Below, one piece after another: positions 30,976 to 40,104 of a DNA stretch of 64,000 nt; position 1 is the stretch's first letter, and each line of letters opens with the position of its first letter. The notes under the pieces were generated by a model. The model worked only from the letters and a program-made list of their open reading frames with translations. It searched no databases and was not told where the DNA came from. Source of the DNA: Yersinia enterocolitica (GTDB taxonomy: Bacteria; Pseudomonadota; Gammaproteobacteria; Enterobacterales; Enterobacteriaceae); NCBI GenBank assembly GCA_002082245.2, contig NBTC02000002.1, forward strand, positions 4,712,001-4,776,000. The letters are read 5' to 3'. Both the position numbers and the translations under genes were made by a program.

Positions 30976-31245
30976 TCAGAGCGGTGGGTTTCGATATTTC
31001 CCTTGTGCTAAATCGGACAACCAATCACAAACATCCTTTGATGGAACTCCAACCCCTGTCATTTGAAAGTTTATCCAGGCATCTAGTGATGCAGCCTTGA
31101 TCGATTCCCTCCTTTCCTCTTGTTCTACATAGCGCGTAATAGCCTGCGTCAATAACCAGTGTATTGAGCGGTCTTTCGTGAGAGCAAGCTGCGCCAGTCT
31201 GTCTTTCATTTCTGGGGCGATCTTGACTGATATCGTCTGTTTCAT
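30976..31245 (-). CDS. Ribbon-helix-helix (CopG/ParD-type) protein, no toxin partner
   Basis: An 89-residue protein with a ribbon-helix-helix N-terminus: MKQTISVKIAPEMKDRLAQLALTKDRSIHWLLTQAITRYVEQEE. Such proteins are antitoxins, copy-number repressors or centromere binders. No ParE/RelE-like gene is adjacent. Given the nearby iterons and 11-bp repeats, a plasmid copy-number or partition role is as likely as an antitoxin role. The ATG at 31245 is preferred to a TTG three codons upstream. Confidence 0.72.
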   Translation of the reverse strand: MKQTISVKIAPEMKDRLAQLALTKDRSIHWLLTQAITRYVEQEERRESIKAASLDAWINFQMTGVGVPSKDVCDWLSDLAQGKYRNPPL

Positions 31246-31466
31246 CTTGATCAACCTAATGTGGGTATTCGCGTTAGCTCCATCATAGCGCCTTTCTCTG
31301 GCGTAAAACGTCTTGAAACGGGATTTGAGTCACCACTCTCACTCCCAAACCTGCATTTATTATCCCTAATTTTTCTCTAAGTCAGGGTAGTTATTGGTAG
31401 AAATAAGGTAGAGGACATTTCGCTGCTCTGGAAAGCAGGCTACATGCGGGCTGCGGAGAATTCGGC
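31246..31466. other. A+T-rich spacer beside the iterons
   Basis: No gene seen. It contains TTATTATCCCTAATTTTT, loosely similar to a DnaA box next to an A+T-rich stretch, so it could be the melting region of the candidate replication origin. Confidence 0.35.
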
Positions 31467-31565
31467 GCGATATGACTACGAGAAAGCGCGATATGACTAC
31501 GATAAAACGCGATATGACTACGAAAAAAGCGATATGACTACGATAAAATAGCGATATGACTACGA
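31467..31565. repeat. Five-copy iteron array, candidate replication origin
   Basis: The 15-mer GCGATATGACTACGA occurs exactly at 31467, 31488, 31509, 31529 and 31551, with spacings of 21, 21, 20 and 22 bp. The array ends 16 bp from the 3' end of the TrfA-like initiator gene. Iterons next to an initiator gene are the hallmark of theta-replicating plasmid origins. The same core recurs inside the initiator gene at 32291 and 32312. Confidence 0.85.
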
Positions 31566-31581
31566 TAACAGCCTCAGATGG

Positions 31582-32448
31582 TTATGATTGCTTCAATCTA
31601 GTCATGCTGACCTGAAGTTTTCCCTTGCTACCGGCTTCAATACAGAAGTCTGAGATGATGCCGACACGTTTTAGTTCAGCACCAGCCTTCTCAATTGAAT
31701 TTTTAAAGTCTCTGAGCCGCCCAGTATAAATTAGTTTGCTTTTCAACCATTCAAGTGAGTGTTTTTGCTGCTGTTCATTTGAGGTTGAAATGAGTCGTTG
31801 CAAAGCCTTCGCTATATCTTGATTGTGGAAAAAGCTAAGGCGTTGGTTCCAATTAATTAAGGAGAATTCGTTGTTGTAGTACATTCTTATCCAGCGTGGA
31901 TCTATTTGAAATATATGAGATTTAATCTCATTGTCGTATTCAAATTTATCAATCATATGTAAAGGAGATTGTGAACCCGTCGCGAACCTATTGGTTTCGA
32001 TAGAAAACATTGCTTGTTCAAGACATAGCATGCTTCGGTGTAACCATTCATAGTTTGCACCGCTGGTATTGCGACCTATAGCGCGTAGGAATTTTGAGCG
32101 ACTGATTACAATGGGTTCGCCTAATGAGTGCTTTGAGGCTTCATACATAGCTTGCATCCATACATCAGCTTGGGATTCATCAAGTTGCTCTCCCCAAAAT
32201 TTAATAACAGCATCAACGCGGCTGACAAGTGTGGTACCCGCATACACTAGATTATTTTTTGAATTAACTGGCGCAAACAGGCTTGAACGAGCGATATGAT
32301 TCGGCATTATTCGATATGACTCGCCGATATTTGGTAGAGATAGCGTTCTATCATTCTGTTTTATATTATTTTTATCTAGCCGTGCGATTTTATCTTTATG
32401 AATAAGATAAGCATCGATACCTATAGGCTTAGCGTTGATATGGCTCAC
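31582..32448 (-). CDS. TrfA-family plasmid replication initiator
   Basis: A 288-residue initiator resembling RK2 TrfA: MPNHIARSSLFAP, then SLGEPIVISRSKFLRAIGRNTSGANYEWLHRSMLCLEQAMF, and the second winged-helix region LEWLKSKLIYTGRLRDFKNSIEKAGAELKRVG. TrfA binds iterons and recruits host DnaB. Here five iterons lie just downstream of the gene. The gene is intact, so the integrated element may still be able to replicate when excised. That is inference. Confidence 0.82.
   Translation of the reverse strand: MSHINAKPIGIDAYLIHKDKIARLDKNNIKQNDRTLSLPNIGESYRIMPNHIARSSLFAPVNSKNNLVYAGTTLVSRVDAVIKFWGEQLDESQADVWMQAMYEASKHSLGEPIVISRSKFLRAIGRNTSGANYEWLHRSMLCLEQAMFSIETNRFATGSQSPLHMIDKFEYDNEIKSHIFQIDPRWIRMYYNNEFSLINWNQRLSFFHNQDIAKALQRLISTSNEQQQKHSLEWLKSKLIYTGRLRDFKNSIEKAGAELKRVGIISDFCIEAGSKGKLQVSMTRLKQS
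32291..32323. repeat. Two iteron-like motifs inside the initiator gene
   Basis: GCGATATGATTCG at 32291 and CGATATGACTCG at 32312 match the iteron core over 9 and 10 bases and are in register with its roughly 20-bp period. They fall around codons 43-52 of the initiator. They could be autoregulatory sites, or chance similarity in coding sequence. Confidence 0.4.
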
Positions 32449-32452
32449 AAGA

Positions 32453-32770
32453 TTACCGTTTGGTATTCAGAGCTGTTGCTAATACCGATCTTTTTTTGTT
32501 GCGGGCGATTTGCTCCGCTTTTGTTGGGCGGCCACGCTTGGCAGGAACAACAAGATTTATTGAGCTGGGTAGGGGAGGTTGCTGTGGAGTACACACATGG
32601 CAAGCCAACCATTGTTCTACATCCTCCAAGCGCCACAATAAGCGCTTAGTATTGGGTAATCGGCAGATAGGTGGTAATGAAATAGGATTGCGTGTGGCAT
32701 CGCTGCGGATACTGGCCACAGTTTTATGGATGATTTTAGAAAGTTGTTCGGCGGTCATTAAGTCTTGCAT
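32453..32770 (-). CDS. Helix-turn-helix regulator, AlpA/excisionase-like
   Basis: A 105-residue protein with an HTH_17-type domain (LMTAEQLSKIIHKTVASIRSDATRNP ... RLLWRLEDVEQWL) and a basic AT-hook-like tail (AKRGRPTKAEQIARNKKR). I start at ATG 32770, which has GGAG at the right distance; longer upstream frames do not. It sits four bases upstream of the initiator gene and next to attR. It could control replication or act as the excisionase for the integrase. Confidence 0.7.
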   Translation of the reverse strand: MQDLMTAEQLSKIIHKTVASIRSDATRNPISLPPICRLPNTKRLLWRLEDVEQWLACHVCTPQQPPLPSSINLVVPAKRGRPTKAEQIARNKKRSVLATALNTKR

Positions 32771-33039
32771 AAGCACTCCATCTTGCGACCATGCTTCTTG
32801 CATTGGATCGCATCGGGTTTCAGATGAGTGCAATATTTGCAGAGTGATTAAAAGACATCGCGGTAGAGGAATAGGGAAAATCTTACACTAAATCTTAATG
32901 TTACTACGCCACAATCTTGCCACACTTACAACGCACAATACTGCAATTCAACCTCGTGTTCTGCAATTCTTTGTTTATATAATATTTTGATTTTTATTGA
33001 AAATATAGTCTTAACCCCAGTTTACACCAGAGCTTAAAT

Positions 33040-33223
33040 TGGCTTTGCCAATGCGCTGATCAGCCGCCTCGAGAAGAAACTTATCGCCCGTGGCTGCCCG
33101 AAGCTGAATATCATGGTGCGCGAAGACAATGACGCGGTGATCGGCATGTATGAAAAGCTGGATTATGAAACCCAAGACAGCATCATGTTGGGCAAACGGC
33201 TGATTGTTGATCAGGAATATTGA
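33040..33223 (+). pseudogene. Displaced original 3' end of ypeA (attR)
   Basis: The last 61 codons of ypeA without a start. It is identical to the left copy over 33040-33132. After that it has seven differences, all silent (for example GAC/GAT, CTG/CTC, AAA/AAG), up to the TGA. It marks the right end of the element and is the ancestral chromosomal 3' end of the gene. Confidence 0.9.
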
Positions 33224-33309
33224 GGTCGCCCTATTGGCCTCACCCTTAATATGGCAATAACCCTATCCCCAAAAGCTGATAAAGCCGCAGAGGATAGGGT
33301 AAAGATTAA

Positions 33310-33717
33310 TTACTTAATCTTGGTAATACTTTTCACATCAACTTCTACCGAGTTCCAGTCTTTATCAACTTCGCCTTCGATTTGGACTTTATCTTGTGGC
33401 GAGATGGTTTGACCGTTCCAGCGCTTGTTATCAATATCAACGGTAATGGTACCGGTGTTGTCGCGGAAGGTGTAAGTATCGTGGCCAAGGCGCTCGACAA
33501 TATTCCCTTGCAGAGTGACATGGGTGTCATCACGCATGGTTTTGACTTTATCTACCGTAGTATTGGTCGCACTTGGACCCGAGAATCCGCCCTGAGTCGT
33601 CGGTTGTGTCTGTGTTGCTGCCGGGCCATCGAAGCCCCCTTGTGCTGTGGCACTCTGTGCCAGCAATGGCGTGCTGCATAACATAACCAAGGCTGCCGCT
33701 AAGGTTAATTTCTTCAT
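33310..33717 (-). CDS. YgiW/YdeI-family periplasmic OB-fold stress protein
   Basis: A 135-residue secreted protein with a signal peptide (LTLAAALVMLCSTPLLAQSATA), a duplicated QGGFxGPxAT linker and a bacterial OB-fold domain (VTLQGNIVERLGHDTYTFRDNTGTITVDID). E. coli YgiW and YdeI are linked to peroxide and antimicrobial-peptide tolerance. I do not assign which paralog this is. It has its own divergent promoter region. An inverted repeat ACCCTATCC / GGATAGGGT at about 33262-33300 downstream may end its transcript. Confidence 0.88.
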   Translation of the reverse strand: MKKLTLAAALVMLCSTPLLAQSATAQGGFDGPAATQTQPTTQGGFSGPSATNTTVDKVKTMRDDTHVTLQGNIVERLGHDTYTFRDNTGTITVDIDNKRWNGQTISPQDKVQIEGEVDKDWNSVEVDVKSITKIK

Positions 33718-34027
33718 TTTATTGCTCCTTCAATGCATGAATTATTAGGTTTGAAAACAAAAATTACACAAGCCTTTGTGGTACCCAATAGTAGACCAAA
33801 TTTGCGTTAAGGCGTGCTGAAGTATTGCAATACGATGGCCGCGAGTCTATCCGATTAGACCTATTTATTGGTTATAACAATTAAAGCCGGTAGTGTTATG
33901 GCACTTTTTTAGCTGTGTGGACTCAAACCACTGGTTATCATTTTTAAACTGCGCATGTAGATGCCCTCTGTAGCTTGTACAATGCAGAACAGCTTACCGG
34001 ATGCGGTGGTTTTATAAGGAGCTTTAG
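33718..34027. other. Divergent promoter region between the OB-fold gene and yfeY
   Basis: 310 bp with no gene. It should contain both outward promoters. E. coli yfeY is sigma-E dependent, but I do not see a convincing sigma-E promoter by eye. Confidence 0.4.
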
Positions 34028-34636
34028 ATGAATATTCGCCCACGGTTATCTGGGGTGAGATTGTTATTACTGGGTGCCCCTTTGTTGTTAGCCGGGTGCT
34101 CAACCATGTCAGGTTTTTCCTGGTCCAGTCTGTCACCACTGAATTGGTTTGGCAGCAGCAGTATGCAGGTGACTGATCAGGGTGTTGGCGGAATTACCGC
34201 CACTACTGCGTTGACTGAGAGTGACATCAAAGAGGGGTTAAAAGGCGATTTCCGGCTGCGTAGCGGTATGGCGACCAACGACGGTAAATTGATTTCCTTC
34301 TATCAGGCGATGAAAGAGAACCAAATCAAACTGGTTATCTCAGGGCAACCGAAAGGCACAGTAGAGCGCATTGATGTTTTGGATAAGTCTATTCCCAGCC
34401 AATGGGGTGTTACGATTGGTACACCATTTAGTGAACTATATAAAAAAGCCTTTGGTGTTTGCCGCAAAGGTAGCGGTGATGATAGTGCGCAAATAGAGTG
34501 TGCGGCACCGGACAGCAAGCACGTCAGCTATTTATTTGATGGCGACTGGCATGGTCCTGAAGGTTTAATGCCATCCGATGATACATTGCAAAGTTGGAAA
34601 GTGAGCAAGATTATCTGGCGAGCTAAAGGCGAATAA
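34028..34636 (+). CDS. yfeY: RpoE-regulated lipoprotein YfeY
   Basis: A 202-residue lipoprotein: signal RLLLLGAPLLLAGC with lipobox LAGC, then SFSWSSLSPLNWFG-like sequence characteristic of the family (here FSWSSLSPLNWFGSSS). It is annotated in E. coli as sigma-E regulated, with unknown function. AAGGAGC precedes the ATG. The yfeY-yfeX order next to ypeA matches E. coli. Confidence 0.9.
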   Translation: MNIRPRLSGVRLLLLGAPLLLAGCSTMSGFSWSSLSPLNWFGSSSMQVTDQGVGGITATTALTESDIKEGLKGDFRLRSGMATNDGKLISFYQAMKENQIKLVISGQPKGTVERIDVLDKSIPSQWGVTIGTPFSELYKKAFGVCRKGSGDDSAQIECAAPDSKHVSYLFDGDWHGPEGLMPSDDTLQSWKVSKIIWRAKGE

Positions 34637-34639
34637 CCA

Positions 34640-34735
34640 TCCCTTAGTTCCTGACGTTATAGCAGTGTTAGCGGCACTCATTACTCGGCCCATTATTTGG
34701 GCATCTGAAGGTGAGGCCGCTGCAAACCGCGTCCA
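34640..34735. repeat. Probable ERIC remnant
   Basis: GTGTTAGCGGCACTCATTACTCGGCCC resembles the left arm of the other ERICs in this window, but the core and right arm are not convincing. Confidence 0.35.
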
Positions 34736-34916
34736 AATTGGCTTCTGGCAGATTTATCATTACTTTGGCTCTCTTCTGTGAATTAGCTAATAATATTCCC
34801 ACCTTTGGTCTCATTTCCTCCGCCTAAATTTATTTTGCGTTGCCGCAAGGTAATCCTAATCGGTTCAGCTATTATATTCGCCATAATTAACACCGATATT
34901 TTGTGAGGAACCAAAC

Positions 34917-35822
34917 ATGACTCAAGTTCAGAGTGGCATTCTGATGGAACATTGTCGTTTTGCCATTTTTATGGAAGCAAAAGTACAGGGCGAGCTAGAT
35001 GCTATTCGTCAGGGGTGCAAACAATTCTGTCAGTCATTGCAGGAGTTACAGCAAAAATTTCCTAACGAGTATTTAGGTGCTGTGATTGCTTTTGGTTCTG
35101 ATATTTGGCATGACCTATCCGGTGGTAAAGGGGCTAATGAGTTAAAACCTTTTGTGCCATTAGGCAAAGCACCAATGGTTGCCCCCGCAACACAACGCGA
35201 TTTATTGATTCATATTCAGTCATTGCGTCAGGATATCAACTTTACTTTAGCCCAGGCCGCGATGGCTGCTTTTGGCGATGTGATCACCGTTGAAGAAGAG
35301 ACACATGGCTTTCGCTGGGTAGAAGAACGTGATTTTACTGGTTTTATTGATGGCACCGAAAACCCACAAGGGGATAGCCGCTCGGAAGTGGCGGTGATTG
35401 CGGACGGTGAAGAAGATGCCGGTGGCAGCTATGTGTTAGTACAGCGTTATGAGCACGACCTGAAAAAATGGCAGCGTATTCCTGAACATAAGCAAGAGCA
35501 AATTGTTGGGCGTACCAAGCATGCCAGCGAAGAATTGCCATCAGATAAGCGCCCGGAGACCTCCCATGTTAGCCGGGTCGATTTAAAAGAAAATGGCAAA
35601 GGATTGAAAATTCTGCGTCAAAGCTTGCCTTACGGTACCGCCAGTGGCAAACACGGTTTGTACTTTATTGCTTATTGCGCACGCTTACATAATATCGAAC
35701 AACAATTATTAAGTATGTTTGGCTCGATAGACGGTAAGCACGATCTGTTATTAGGTTTCAGTAAGCCAGTGACCGGTAGTTATTACTTCGCACCGTCGCT
35801 GACTCAATTATTATCGTTGTAA
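34917..35822 (+). CDS. yfeX: Dye-decolorising-type heme peroxidase YfeX
   Basis: Cytoplasmic DyP-family heme peroxidase, 301 residues. The distal aspartate is Asp145 in the GFIDGTENP motif, the distal arginine is in [10 protein letters not shown] and the proximal heme ligand is likely His217 (SHVSR). It oxidises porphyrinogens and other substrates with peroxide. A proposed heme-deferrochelatase role is disputed. No signal peptide. Confidence 0.95.
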   Translation: MTQVQSGILMEHCRFAIFMEAKVQGELDAIRQGCKQFCQSLQELQQKFPNEYLGAVIAFGSDIWHDLSGGKGANELKPFVPLGKAPMVAPATQRDLLIHIQSLRQDINFTLAQAAMAAFGDVITVEEETHGFRWVEERDFTGFIDGTENPQGDSRSEVAVIADGEEDAGGSYVLVQRYEHDLKKWQRIPEHKQEQIVGRTKHASEELPSDKRPETSHVSRVDLKENGKGLKILRQSLPYGTASGKHGLYFIAYCARLHNIEQQLLSMFGSIDGKHDLLLGFSKPVTGSYYFAPSLTQLLSL

Positions 35823-35886
35823 TGACGAAAGGCTGAAGGGCCGGTTTTTCGCAACCGACAATTTTTACTCAATAAGTCTTTTCTAT

Positions 35887-35915
35887 CACCCGGTGCCGGT
35901 TGGCCGGGTTTTTTA
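35887..35915 (+). terminator. Intrinsic terminator after yfeX
   Basis: CACCCGG ... CCGGGT followed by TTTTTTA, about 65 bp after the yfeX stop. Confidence 0.75.
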
Positions 35916-36104
35916 ATGGGCAAAAGGGAGTGGCTTGCGACCAGCGTTGTTGCTGGCTTAGAGCATTTGATACTTGAACATCACTAAACGGTATATAAAA
36001 GCATTATAGGTATGCACCTAGTTATAAATACACTGAAGATATTAAAGGCACTGTTCACATTTAATGACATGCCTGTCGGATGAACTCAGTGAATAAGGTG
36101 CAGC

Positions 36105-37142
36105 ATGAAACAGACTTCAGTGAAGAACGGTACACGTAAAGGATGGCACCGTGTTGCCTTATTAAGCGCGTTAATTTTCGGCAGTGCAACTGCCTCTGCT
36201 ACTGAGTTGCTTAACAGCTCTTATGATGTTTCCCGCGAGTTATTCACGGCCCTCAATCCCGGCTTCCAGCAACAGTGGGAGCAGCAAAATCCCGGCGACA
36301 AGCTGACCATCAAACAATCTCATGCTGGGTCGTCTAAACAGGCACTGGCTATCTTACAGGGCTTGAAAGCAGATGTGGTGACTTATAACCAAGTCACCGA
36401 TGTGCAGATCCTACATGACCGGGGCAATCTGATCCCGGCCGACTGGCAGGCGCGGTTACCTAATAACAGCTCACCGTTTTATTCCACCATGGCATTCCTA
36501 GTACGTAAGGGTAATCCAAAGAATATCCACAACTGGGATGATCTGGTGCGTGAAGACGTCAAACTGGTGTTCCCGAATCCAAAAACTTCCGGTAATGGCC
36601 GTTACACCTATCTGGCGGCATGGGGTGCTACCCAACAAGCGAATGGTAAGGATGAGGCTAAAACCCGCGACTGGATGAAGCGTTTCCTGACCAATGTAGT
36701 GGTGTTTGATACTGGTGGCCGTGGTGCTACCACCACCTTCGTTGAACGCGGGTTGGGTGATGTACTGATCAGTTTTGAATCGGAAGTTAACAATATCCGT
36801 AAAGAGTATGGCAGTGATAAATACGAAGTAATTGTCCCGCCGGTAGATATTTTGGCTGAATTCCCGGTGGCCTGGGTGGATAAAAATGTCGAGAAGAATG
36901 GCACTGAGAAAGCGGCTAAAGCTTATCTCAACTATCTCTACAGTCCGCCAGCACAGCAAGTGATCACCAGCTTTAATTATCGGGTTTACGACAAAGCGGC
37001 AATGGAAGCGGCCAAGTCTCAATTCCCACAAACCAAACTATTCCGTGTTGAAGATCAATTCGGTAGCTGGCCGCAGGTGATGAGTACCCATTTCGTGACT
37101 GGCGGCGTGCTGGATAAATTGTTAGCGCAAGGGCATCAGTAA
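36105..37142 (+). CDS. cysP: Thiosulfate-binding periplasmic protein CysP
   Basis: Substrate-binding protein of the sulfate/thiosulfate ABC importer, 345 residues, with a Sec signal ([16 protein letters not shown]). The family pattern is clear: [46 protein letters not shown]. It is first of cysPUWA, and its stop overlaps the cysU start. The 180 bp upstream is A+T-rich and should contain the CysB-activated promoter. Confidence 0.97.
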   Translation: MKQTSVKNGTRKGWHRVALLSALIFGSATASATELLNSSYDVSRELFTALNPGFQQQWEQQNPGDKLTIKQSHAGSSKQALAILQGLKADVVTYNQVTDVQILHDRGNLIPADWQARLPNNSSPFYSTMAFLVRKGNPKNIHNWDDLVREDVKLVFPNPKTSGNGRYTYLAAWGATQQANGKDEAKTRDWMKRFLTNVVVFDTGGRGATTTFVERGLGDVLISFESEVNNIRKEYGSDKYEVIVPPVDILAEFPVAWVDKNVEKNGTEKAAKAYLNYLYSPPAQQVITSFNYRVYDKAAMEAAKSQFPQTKLFRVEDQFGSWPQVMSTHFVTGGVLDKLLAQGHQ

Positions 37143-37975
37143 TGTTGTCGGCATCCAGTAAACGGGTTCTGCCCGGATTTACCCTCAGTCTCGGGAGCAG
37201 CCTGCTTTACACCTGCCTGATCTTATTATTACCGCTCAGCGCGTTAGTCATGCAGGTTGCACAGATGAGTTGGACCCAGTACTGGGAGGTGATTACTAAC
37301 CCCCAAGTGGTCGCTGCTTATAAAGTGACCTTACTGGCCGCAGGCGTCGCCAGCGTATTTAATGCGGTTTTCGGTATGTTGATGGCGTGGATTCTGACCC
37401 GCTATCAGTTCCCCGGCCGCAGTTTGTTGGATGGTTTGATGGATTTGCCGTTCGCCTTACCCACGGCGGTGGCGGGTCTGACATTAGCAACGCTATTTTC
37501 GACCACCGGTTGGTACGGTGCCTGGTTGAACGAACTGGGGATTAAAGTCTCCTTTACCTGGTTGGGGATTGCCGTGGCGATGGCGTTTACCAGCTTGCCG
37601 TTTGTGGTGCGCACAGTACAACCGGTGTTGGAAGAATTGGGTCCCGAATATGAAGAAGCCGCGGAAACTCTCGGCGCCAGCCGTTGGCAGAGCTTCCGGC
37701 TGGTGGTGATGCCAGAACTGGCTCCGGCATTACTGGCAGGCACTGCTTTATCCTTTACCCGCAGTCTGGGGGAGTTTGGCGCAGTTATCTTTATCGCCGG
37801 TAACATTGCCTGGAAGACCGAAGTGACCTCGCTGATGATCTTCATCCGACTACAAGAATTTGATTACCCGGCTGCCAGTGCAATTGCTTCCGTTATTCTG
37901 GCCGTTTCATTGGTATTGCTGTTTGGTATTAACACGTTACAAAGCCGCTTTGGTCGGCGGATAGGCGGGCACTGA
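37142..37975 (+). CDS. cysU: Sulfate/thiosulfate permease subunit CysU (CysT)
   Basis: Inner-membrane permease, 277 residues, with six membrane segments and the EAA loop EEAAETLGASRWQSFRLVVMPELAPALLAG that contacts CysA. It overlaps cysP and cysW by one base each, so the operon is tightly coupled. Confidence 0.97.
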   Translation: MLSASSKRVLPGFTLSLGSSLLYTCLILLLPLSALVMQVAQMSWTQYWEVITNPQVVAAYKVTLLAAGVASVFNAVFGMLMAWILTRYQFPGRSLLDGLMDLPFALPTAVAGLTLATLFSTTGWYGAWLNELGIKVSFTWLGIAVAMAFTSLPFVVRTVQPVLEELGPEYEEAAETLGASRWQSFRLVVMPELAPALLAGTALSFTRSLGEFGAVIFIAGNIAWKTEVTSLMIFIRLQEFDYPAASAIASVILAVSLVLLFGINTLQSRFGRRIGGH

Positions 37976-38850
37976 TGGCTGATATCACTGAATTTAACGG
38001 CGTAGCTCGCCCACCCATCAATTGGGGTAAATGGACCCTGATCGCCATCGGCGCGGTGTTCTCATTTTTACTGTTAGTGATCCCGATGGTGTGGATCTTT
38101 ATCACTGCTTTTTCCAAAGGGATAGCGGTGGTCGGGCAGAATTTATTAGACCCGGACATGTTGCATGCCATTTGGCTGACAGTGCTGGTGGCACTGATTA
38201 CGGTGCCGGTGAATTTGGTGTTTGGTGTGGTACTGGCATGGTTGGTGACGCGGTTTGTATTTCCCGGCCGCCAGCTATTGATGACCCTAATTGATATTCC
38301 GTTTGCGGTCTCACCGGTAGTCGCCGGCCTGATGTATCTGCTGTTTTACGGTTCAAATGGTGTGGTGGGGGGCTGGTTAGATTCTCACGACATTCAATTG
38401 ATGTTCTCGTGGCCCGGTATGGTGTTGGTCACCATTTTCGTCACCTGCCCATTTGTGGTGCGTGAACTGGTGCCGGTGATGATGAGTCAGGGCAGCCAGG
38501 AAGATGAAGCCGCAGTATTACTGGGTGCATCCGGCTGGCAGATGTTCCGCCGGGTAACGTTACCGAACATTCGCTGGGCATTATTGTATGGCGTGGTGTT
38601 GACCAATGCCCGCGCCATTGGCGAGTTCGGGGCAGTCTCGGTGGTATCCGGTTCTATTCGTGGCGAAACCTACACCTTGCCACTGCAAGTTGAGTTGTTG
38701 CATCAGGATTACAATACTGCCGGGGCATTTACCGCCGCGGCGTTACTGACCCTGATGGCAATATTGACCCTTTTTCTGAAAAGCGGCCTGCAATGGCGCT
38801 TAGCGCGTCAGGTTGTTCGTCTCGAACAGGAGCAAAAGCATGAGCATTGA
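37975..38850 (+). CDS. cysW: Sulfate/thiosulfate permease subunit CysW
   Basis: Second permease subunit, 291 residues, pairing with CysU. Six membrane segments are visible, with the EAA motif [30 protein letters not shown]. The 3' end overlaps the cysA start by 11 bp. Confidence 0.97.
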   Translation: MADITEFNGVARPPINWGKWTLIAIGAVFSFLLLVIPMVWIFITAFSKGIAVVGQNLLDPDMLHAIWLTVLVALITVPVNLVFGVVLAWLVTRFVFPGRQLLMTLIDIPFAVSPVVAGLMYLLFYGSNGVVGGWLDSHDIQLMFSWPGMVLVTIFVTCPFVVRELVPVMMSQGSQEDEAAVLLGASGWQMFRRVTLPNIRWALLYGVVLTNARAIGEFGAVSVVSGSIRGETYTLPLQVELLHQDYNTAGAFTAAALLTLMAILTLFLKSGLQWRLARQVVRLEQEQKHEH

Positions 38851-39931
38851 GATTGATAATATCAGCAAGTATTTTGGTCGCACCAAGGTACTGAATGACA
38901 TCCGGCTTGATATTCCTTCTGGCCAGATGGTGGCTTTGCTTGGTCCTTCCGGTTCGGGGAAAACGACCCTTCTGCGCATTATTGCCGGGCTGGAGAACCA
39001 GAACGCTGGACGTTTAAGTTTCCATGGCACTGACGTTAGCCGCCTGCATGCCCGTGATCGACGTGTCGGGTTCGTTTTTCAGCATTACGCCTTGTTCCGC
39101 CATATGACAGTATTCGATAACATTGCATTTGGTTTGACGGTGTTACCGCGCCGTGAACGGCCGAATGCGGCAGCTATCAAACAGAAGGTGGAGCAACTGT
39201 TGGAGATGGTGCAATTAGGTCATCTTGCCAGCCGTTACCCATCACAACTTTCTGGTGGGCAGAAACAGCGTGTGGCCCTGGCGCGGGCGTTGGCCGTCGA
39301 GCCACAAATTCTGTTGCTGGATGAGCCATTCGGTGCGCTGGATGCACAGGTGCGTAAAGAGTTACGTCGCTGGTTGCGTCAGTTACATGAAGAGCTGAAA
39401 TTTACCAGCGTCTTCGTCACTCATGATCAGGAAGAAGCCATGGAAGTTGCTGATCGGGTGGTGGTGATGAGTCAGGGTAATATCGAGCAGGTCGGGACGC
39501 CAGATGAAGTGTGGCGCTACCCTGCGACCCGCTTTGTGCTGGAATTCCTGGGCGAAGTTAATCGCTTGAGTGGGGAGATTCGAGGCTCACAACTCTATAT
39601 TGGCGCGCACCACTGGCCGCTGGATTTGGCCCCAATGCATCAGGGCAGTGTTGATTTATTCTTGCGTCCGTGGGAGATGGAAGTCAATACACACGCCAGT
39701 GATCGTTGCCCACTGCCAGTACAAGTGCTTGAAGTCAGCCCGCGTGGTCACTTCTGGCAACTGACGGTGCAACCTATTGGTTGGCATCAGGATCCTATCA
39801 GCGTGGTACTGCCGGAAGGCGAAATTGACGCCCCGGTGCGCGGTAACCGTTATTATGTGGGCGGGTTAAATGCACGCTTATATTCTGGCGACCAATTATT
39901 ACAACCCATTGCTTTAGCCCAAAGCGCCTGA
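38840..39931 (+). CDS. cysA: Sulfate/thiosulfate import ATPase CysA
   Basis: ABC ATPase of the importer, 363 residues from ATG 38840 ([13 protein letters not shown]). Walker A is GPSGSGKTT, the signature [14 protein letters not shown], Walker [12 protein letters not shown] and the switch histidine is in [12 protein letters not shown]-terminal TOBE-type domain follows (about 245-355). An open frame extends a little upstream, but the MSIEID start matches the family. Confidence 0.97.
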   Translation: MSIEIDNISKYFGRTKVLNDIRLDIPSGQMVALLGPSGSGKTTLLRIIAGLENQNAGRLSFHGTDVSRLHARDRRVGFVFQHYALFRHMTVFDNIAFGLTVLPRRERPNAAAIKQKVEQLLEMVQLGHLASRYPSQLSGGQKQRVALARALAVEPQILLLDEPFGALDAQVRKELRRWLRQLHEELKFTSVFVTHDQEEAMEVADRVVVMSQGNIEQVGTPDEVWRYPATRFVLEFLGEVNRLSGEIRGSQLYIGAHHWPLDLAPMHQGSVDLFLRPWEMEVNTHASDRCPLPVQVLEVSPRGHFWQLTVQPIGWHQDPISVVLPEGEIDAPVRGNRYYVGGLNARLYSGDQLLQPIALAQSA

Positions 39932-39962
39932 TAAGTTTTTCTTCTTTTGGTAAACATAGAAT

Positions 39963-40089
39963 TATACCCAACGTCATTGGAGTGGCAGCAAGGCAGCTAA
40001 CGAGCGAATCCCGATGAGCTTACATAAGTAAGTGATTCGGGTTCGTGAGAGCAGTGAACATAGCTGCCACTTCAAGGAGGAAGGGTATT
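39963..40089. repeat. ERIC element between cysA and cysM
   Basis: A 127-bp element starting TATACCC and ending GGGTATT, with the clear ERIC core GAGCTTACATAAGTAAGTGA. It is inserted between cysA and cysM, so cysM mRNA carries the ERIC hairpin near its start if the two are co-transcribed. Confidence 0.88.
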
Positions 40090-40104
40090 TAATAGGTATT
40101 TACA

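Larger units (their letters stand above)
17781..33132. mobile_element. Integrative element of about 15.3 kb in ypeA
   Basis: Bounded by direct repeats of the ypeA 3' end with a tyrosine recombinase next to the left end. The content is visibly A+T-rich compared with both flanks. In order it carries: integrase; Detocs-like three-gene operon; HNH nuclease module; orphan HigA; trbL-K-J remnant; 11-bp repeat array; small regulators; iterons; TrfA-like initiator; excisionase-like regulator. No relaxase, coupling protein or complete type IV secretion system is present, so it is at best mobilisable with help, or a degraded integrated plasmid. Confidence 0.9.

Noticed and set aside
31467..31565. Regular repeats that might be a CRISPR array
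   Set aside because: Repeat units are 15 bp with 5-7 bp between them, far too short for spacers, and they sit beside a replication initiator. Iterons explain them.
33040..33223. Right-hand ypeA fragment as a separate small gene
   Set aside because: It has no start or promoter and is an exact-to-silent copy of the ypeA 3' end at the end of the island. It is an attachment-site remnant.
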